Assembly (NCBI GenBank): GCA_025453925.1
Contig: JALOPK010000032.1
Coordinates: 1 to 16,673 of the forward strand
Reading direction: 5' to 3'
Origin: Candidatus Eiseniibacteriota bacterium
GTDB taxonomy: Bacteria > JAFGKV01
DNA length: 16,673 bases
Shown: positions 14,660 through 16,673 of the stretch, piece after piece
Layout: every line of letters starts with the position of its first letter
How positions within the stretch are numbered: position 1 is the first letter of the stretch
Position numbers and translations under genes: made by a program
The notes under the pieces: generated by a model
Told to the model about the DNA's origin: nothing
The model's database searches: none
Seen by the model: the letters and a program-made list of their open reading frames with translations, nothing else

Positions 14660-15997
14660 TCACTCTCCGATGCGAGGCGGAAGGTAGTCCGCGCAGGGAT
14701 CTACCGGCTCGGCGAACGGACTCTGCCAGCCCGTCTCGAAGTAGTTGCCCACCGTGGCAGGAAGGCGGCCTCCCGAGATGAACACGCTGAGGTTGCGCGA
14801 TCCGTGAAACCCCTCGCCGGTCCAGTTCGACGTGCCGATCCAGCAGAACTCGTCATCAGCCACCGCATACTTCGGATGCTCGACCCGCGCATACGGAATG
14901 AAGCCGCCCGACCACTCCGGAAGGTTGCTGAACCGCACCTCGATGCCGGGTGTGGCGGCCAGGCTCTTCACATAGGGCAGAGAGCCGGAACGCTTGTTCC
15001 AGTTCGACAGCATCAGGCGCACGCGGACGCCCCGGGCGGCCGCACGCTTCAGGGCGCCCTCCAGCGCTTCGTGATACTGCCTCCCGCTGACGGGGTCGAA
15101 CGTGAGGACCTGGGCGCAGAGGGTTTTCGATGCCGAGTCGATGAGCGCGACCAGCAGGGGCTCATCCCACGGGATGCCTGGCGGCAACGCCTGGGGCGGA
15201 CTGGCGGCAAGCCTCACGACGGCCGTGTCGCCCCGCGAAACCCCAATCCTGAACGGACCGGCTCCCAGAGGAGCTGTCGACGTGACCGAGGCATCGTCCC
15301 TCTGACTGCTGGGAGACTCGGCTGCCGTGGTATCCAGCGGACGCCCCAGGGACCAGTCCATCATCAGGATCGACCCGATGGCGGCGGTCATCCCGGGGTG
15401 TCGGATCCGGATACCCAGCTCCCTGACGTGCTCCAGGGACCGCCAGTCCCAGTTCTGGGATCCGACGAATAACTCATCCCGGTCGATGGCCATGCACTTG
15501 GCGTGGAGGACCCCTCCCCAGAGCCGCTTCACGTCCAGGAGCCGCACCTCTGCGTGCTTCAGCGAAGCAACATGCGCGAGCATCTCGGGGTAGGTTCTCG
15601 CGAACCCCGCATCCGCCAGCATGCGAATGGTCACGCCCCGCCGCGTTGCCGATTCCAGCTCCCCGATGACCCCGTCGAGCAGTTCTTCGGCGGTATCCGC
15701 GCTGACGTAGAATGTCTCGATCTCAATCAGGGAGTCCGCATGGGCGATCATCTCCCGCCATACCTCGGGGGTGTTCCGTATCAGGGGGTTGTCCAGGGGA
15801 GTCTCCACGGGAACACTCTCCACCAGCTCGATGGCGGCTCCGGCAAGGCCGGGCAGTTCAAGTGCCGAGAGGGGCTGGCCGGGAAGGGTGACGAGGAAGG
15901 ATAGAGCTCCCAGTGGCGCGGCTCCTTGAAGCCGCAGCAGCCTCGGGAGCACCCCGGGACGACCGCCCCACCATCGCGAGGCCTTCCCACGCGTCAC
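14660..15997 (-). CDS. PLD3/PLD4-like phospholipase D superfamily protein
   Basis: The 445-residue protein has two HKD catalytic motifs: LHAKCMAID with His165, Lys167 and Asp172, and EHPKYAVAD with His374, Lys376 and Asp381. The flanking sequences GSQNWDWRSLEHVRELG and YARVEHPKYAV...IGTSNWTGEGF closely resemble the animal PLD3/PLD4 and poxvirus group (GSANMDWRS, GTSNWSG), and the domain starts with a matching LVESVP. That group includes 5' exonucleases and lipid transphosphatidylases, so the substrate is open. A weakly hydrophobic stretch (about 28-47) after a basic N-terminus could be a signal or anchor. The start is a GTG overlapping the upstream gene's stop as GTGA, with AAGGAGG 6 bases before it. 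The two HKD motifs make the fold certain. Confidence 0.9.
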   Translation of the reverse strand: MTRGKASRWWGGRPGVLPRLLRLQGAAPLGALSFLVTLPGQPLSALELPGLAGAAIELVESVPVETPLDNPLIRNTPEVWREMIAHADSLIEIETFYVSADTAEELLDGVIGELESATRRGVTIRMLADAGFARTYPEMLAHVASLKHAEVRLLDVKRLWGGVLHAKCMAIDRDELFVGSQNWDWRSLEHVRELGIRIRHPGMTAAIGSILMMDWSLGRPLDTTAAESPSSQRDDASVTSTAPLGAGPFRIGVSRGDTAVVRLAASPPQALPPGIPWDEPLLVALIDSASKTLCAQVLTFDPVSGRQYHEALEGALKRAAARGVRVRLMLSNWNKRSGSLPYVKSLAATPGIEVRFSNLPEWSGGFIPYARVEHPKYAVADDEFCWIGTSNWTGEGFHGSRNLSVFISGGRLPATVGNYFETGWQSPFAEPVDPCADYLPPRIGE

Positions 15998-16673
15998 TGG
16001 GCACCTCCTTCAGGAAACATCACATCGAGAAGCCCCATGCGCCACAATCGCCTCATCAGCACGCGCGCCGATTCCACCAGGTGAGTTGCATCCGCCTGAA
16101 GTCCTGCCAGGCGGAGGCACTCCGCCACGCTGCGACGCCCATCCATGAATCTGAACAGGCTGGACTCCAGCGGGTTCAGTGTATCCAGGAACCGAAGCCC
16201 CCGGGAGCGGAGCCGCATCCGGTCGATGATGGGGACTGCCTGGCTGAAGTCGGCGGACTCGAAGTCGATGCCATACTGCCCCGGACTCCGGTCATCCCGG
16301 CACGCGACGACATAGTGCTGGGTAATGGCGTGGAAGAGCTCCATCGCGCCCCAGACGGCCGGTTCGGGCAGATGACTGATGGCGTCGAAAAGCGGGTTCG
16401 CCGGCGAGATGTGGCTATCAGGGTAGTACCACTCGTTGTTGGCCCACCGCTGGAAACGCAGGCCCGCCGACTCGATGAGCCTCAGCAGCCCGTCGACGGT
16501 GTAGTCGACATCGCGCCGGTTCAGGAAGGTATCGACGAATGCGGCGTCGTGGGTCAGCCCGTACGCCGAGAGAAACCGATGGGCCGGGTGGTGAGGGCCC
16601 AGCGCGGCAGTGGCGCCACGCACCGCGGCCAGCCCGTGATCATCCTGCTCGATGCCTAGCACCCGGAACAGGG
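15994..16673 (-). CDS. C-terminal part of a probable SAM-dependent methyltransferase, 5' end missing
   Basis: The minus-strand frame runs open to the window edge (LFRVLGIEQDDHG...), so the GTG at 16662 is not the real start. About 225 residues are visible and contain no SAM-binding motif. The pattern AVRGATAALGPHHP, then FLNRRDVDYTVDGLLRLIESAGLRFQRW, and later LRFLDTLNP and FRFMDGRRSVAECL resembles the C-terminal half of a group of class I methyltransferases whose Rossmann domain lies N-terminal, here outside the window. That assignment rests on remembered family patterns and is tentative. Its 3' end overlaps the PLD3/4-like gene as GTGA, so the two are translationally coupled and probably share a function. 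Confidence 0.6.
   Translation of the reverse strand, partial: LFRVLGIEQDDHGLAAVRGATAALGPHHPAHRFLSAYGLTHDAAFVDTFLNRRDVDYTVDGLLRLIESAGLRFQRWANNEWYYPDSHISPANPLFDAISHLPEPAVWGAMELFHAITQHYVVACRDDRSPGQYGIDFESADFSQAVPIIDRMRLRSRGLRFLDTLNPLESSLFRFMDGRRSVAECLRLAGLQADATHLVESARVLMRRLWRMGLLDVMFPEGGAQ
16004..16010 (-). promoter_or_regulatory. Ribosome binding site of the PLD-like gene
   Basis: On the minus strand AAGGAGG lies 6 bases before the GTG at 15997, within the 3' end of the upstream gene. It supports the chosen PLD-like start. Confidence 0.75.

Noticed and set aside
14606-15472. 288-codon plus-strand frame opposite the PLD-like gene
   Set aside because: It begins inside the terminator hairpin and lies antisense to two HKD motifs.

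Overview
This is a GC-rich bacterial window packed with genes. No stretch over about 110 bases lacks a gene, and many neighbouring genes overlap at ATGA or GTGA stop/start junctions. The plus-strand array runs from a 5'-truncated uvrA (1-2249), through a complete glycine cleavage operon, to a poorly described three-gene module, a two-component system and a carbamoyltransferase (ends 14589). A strong hairpin at 14612-14643 separates it from a convergent minus-strand pair: a PLD3/PLD4-like phospholipase D and the 3' end of a likely methyltransferase gene. Several features point to a Gram-negative-type lineage with high GC: the split P-protein (gcvPA/gcvPB), a LipM-type octanoyltransferase, and an NtrC-type regulator that implies sigma-54. 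Candidates include NC10/Rokubacteria-like, deltaproteobacterial or related uncultured groups. This placement is an inference of low confidence.

Region 1 (1-2249) holds the UvrA subunit of nucleotide excision repair. Region 2 (2358-7509) is gcvT-gcvH-gcvPA-gcvPB-lipM. It encodes the T, H and both P subunits of the glycine cleavage system, plus the enzyme that would load octanoate on GcvH as the first step of lipoylation. Dihydrolipoamide dehydrogenase (L-protein) and lipoyl synthase (LipA) are not in the window and must be elsewhere.

Region 3 (7506-10876) is coupled directly to lipM. It contains a 125-residue unknown protein, a 610-residue MutL/GlmL-type ASKHA ATPase and a 374-residue protein that appears to join hybrid-barrel repeats, an unassigned middle region and a C-terminal KOW-like domain. 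No B12-dependent mutase, the classical MutL partner, is present. This trio is the best candidate for an undescribed system here.

Region 4 (10935-14589) is a membrane PAS histidine kinase, an NtrC-type sigma-54 activator and a YgeW/acetylornithine-type carbamoyltransferase, linked by GTGA and ATGA overlaps. Region 5 (minus, 14660-16673) is the PLD3/4-like protein translationally coupled to the methyltransferase-like gene. I saw no tRNA, rRNA, CRISPR array, insertion sequence or phage gene.
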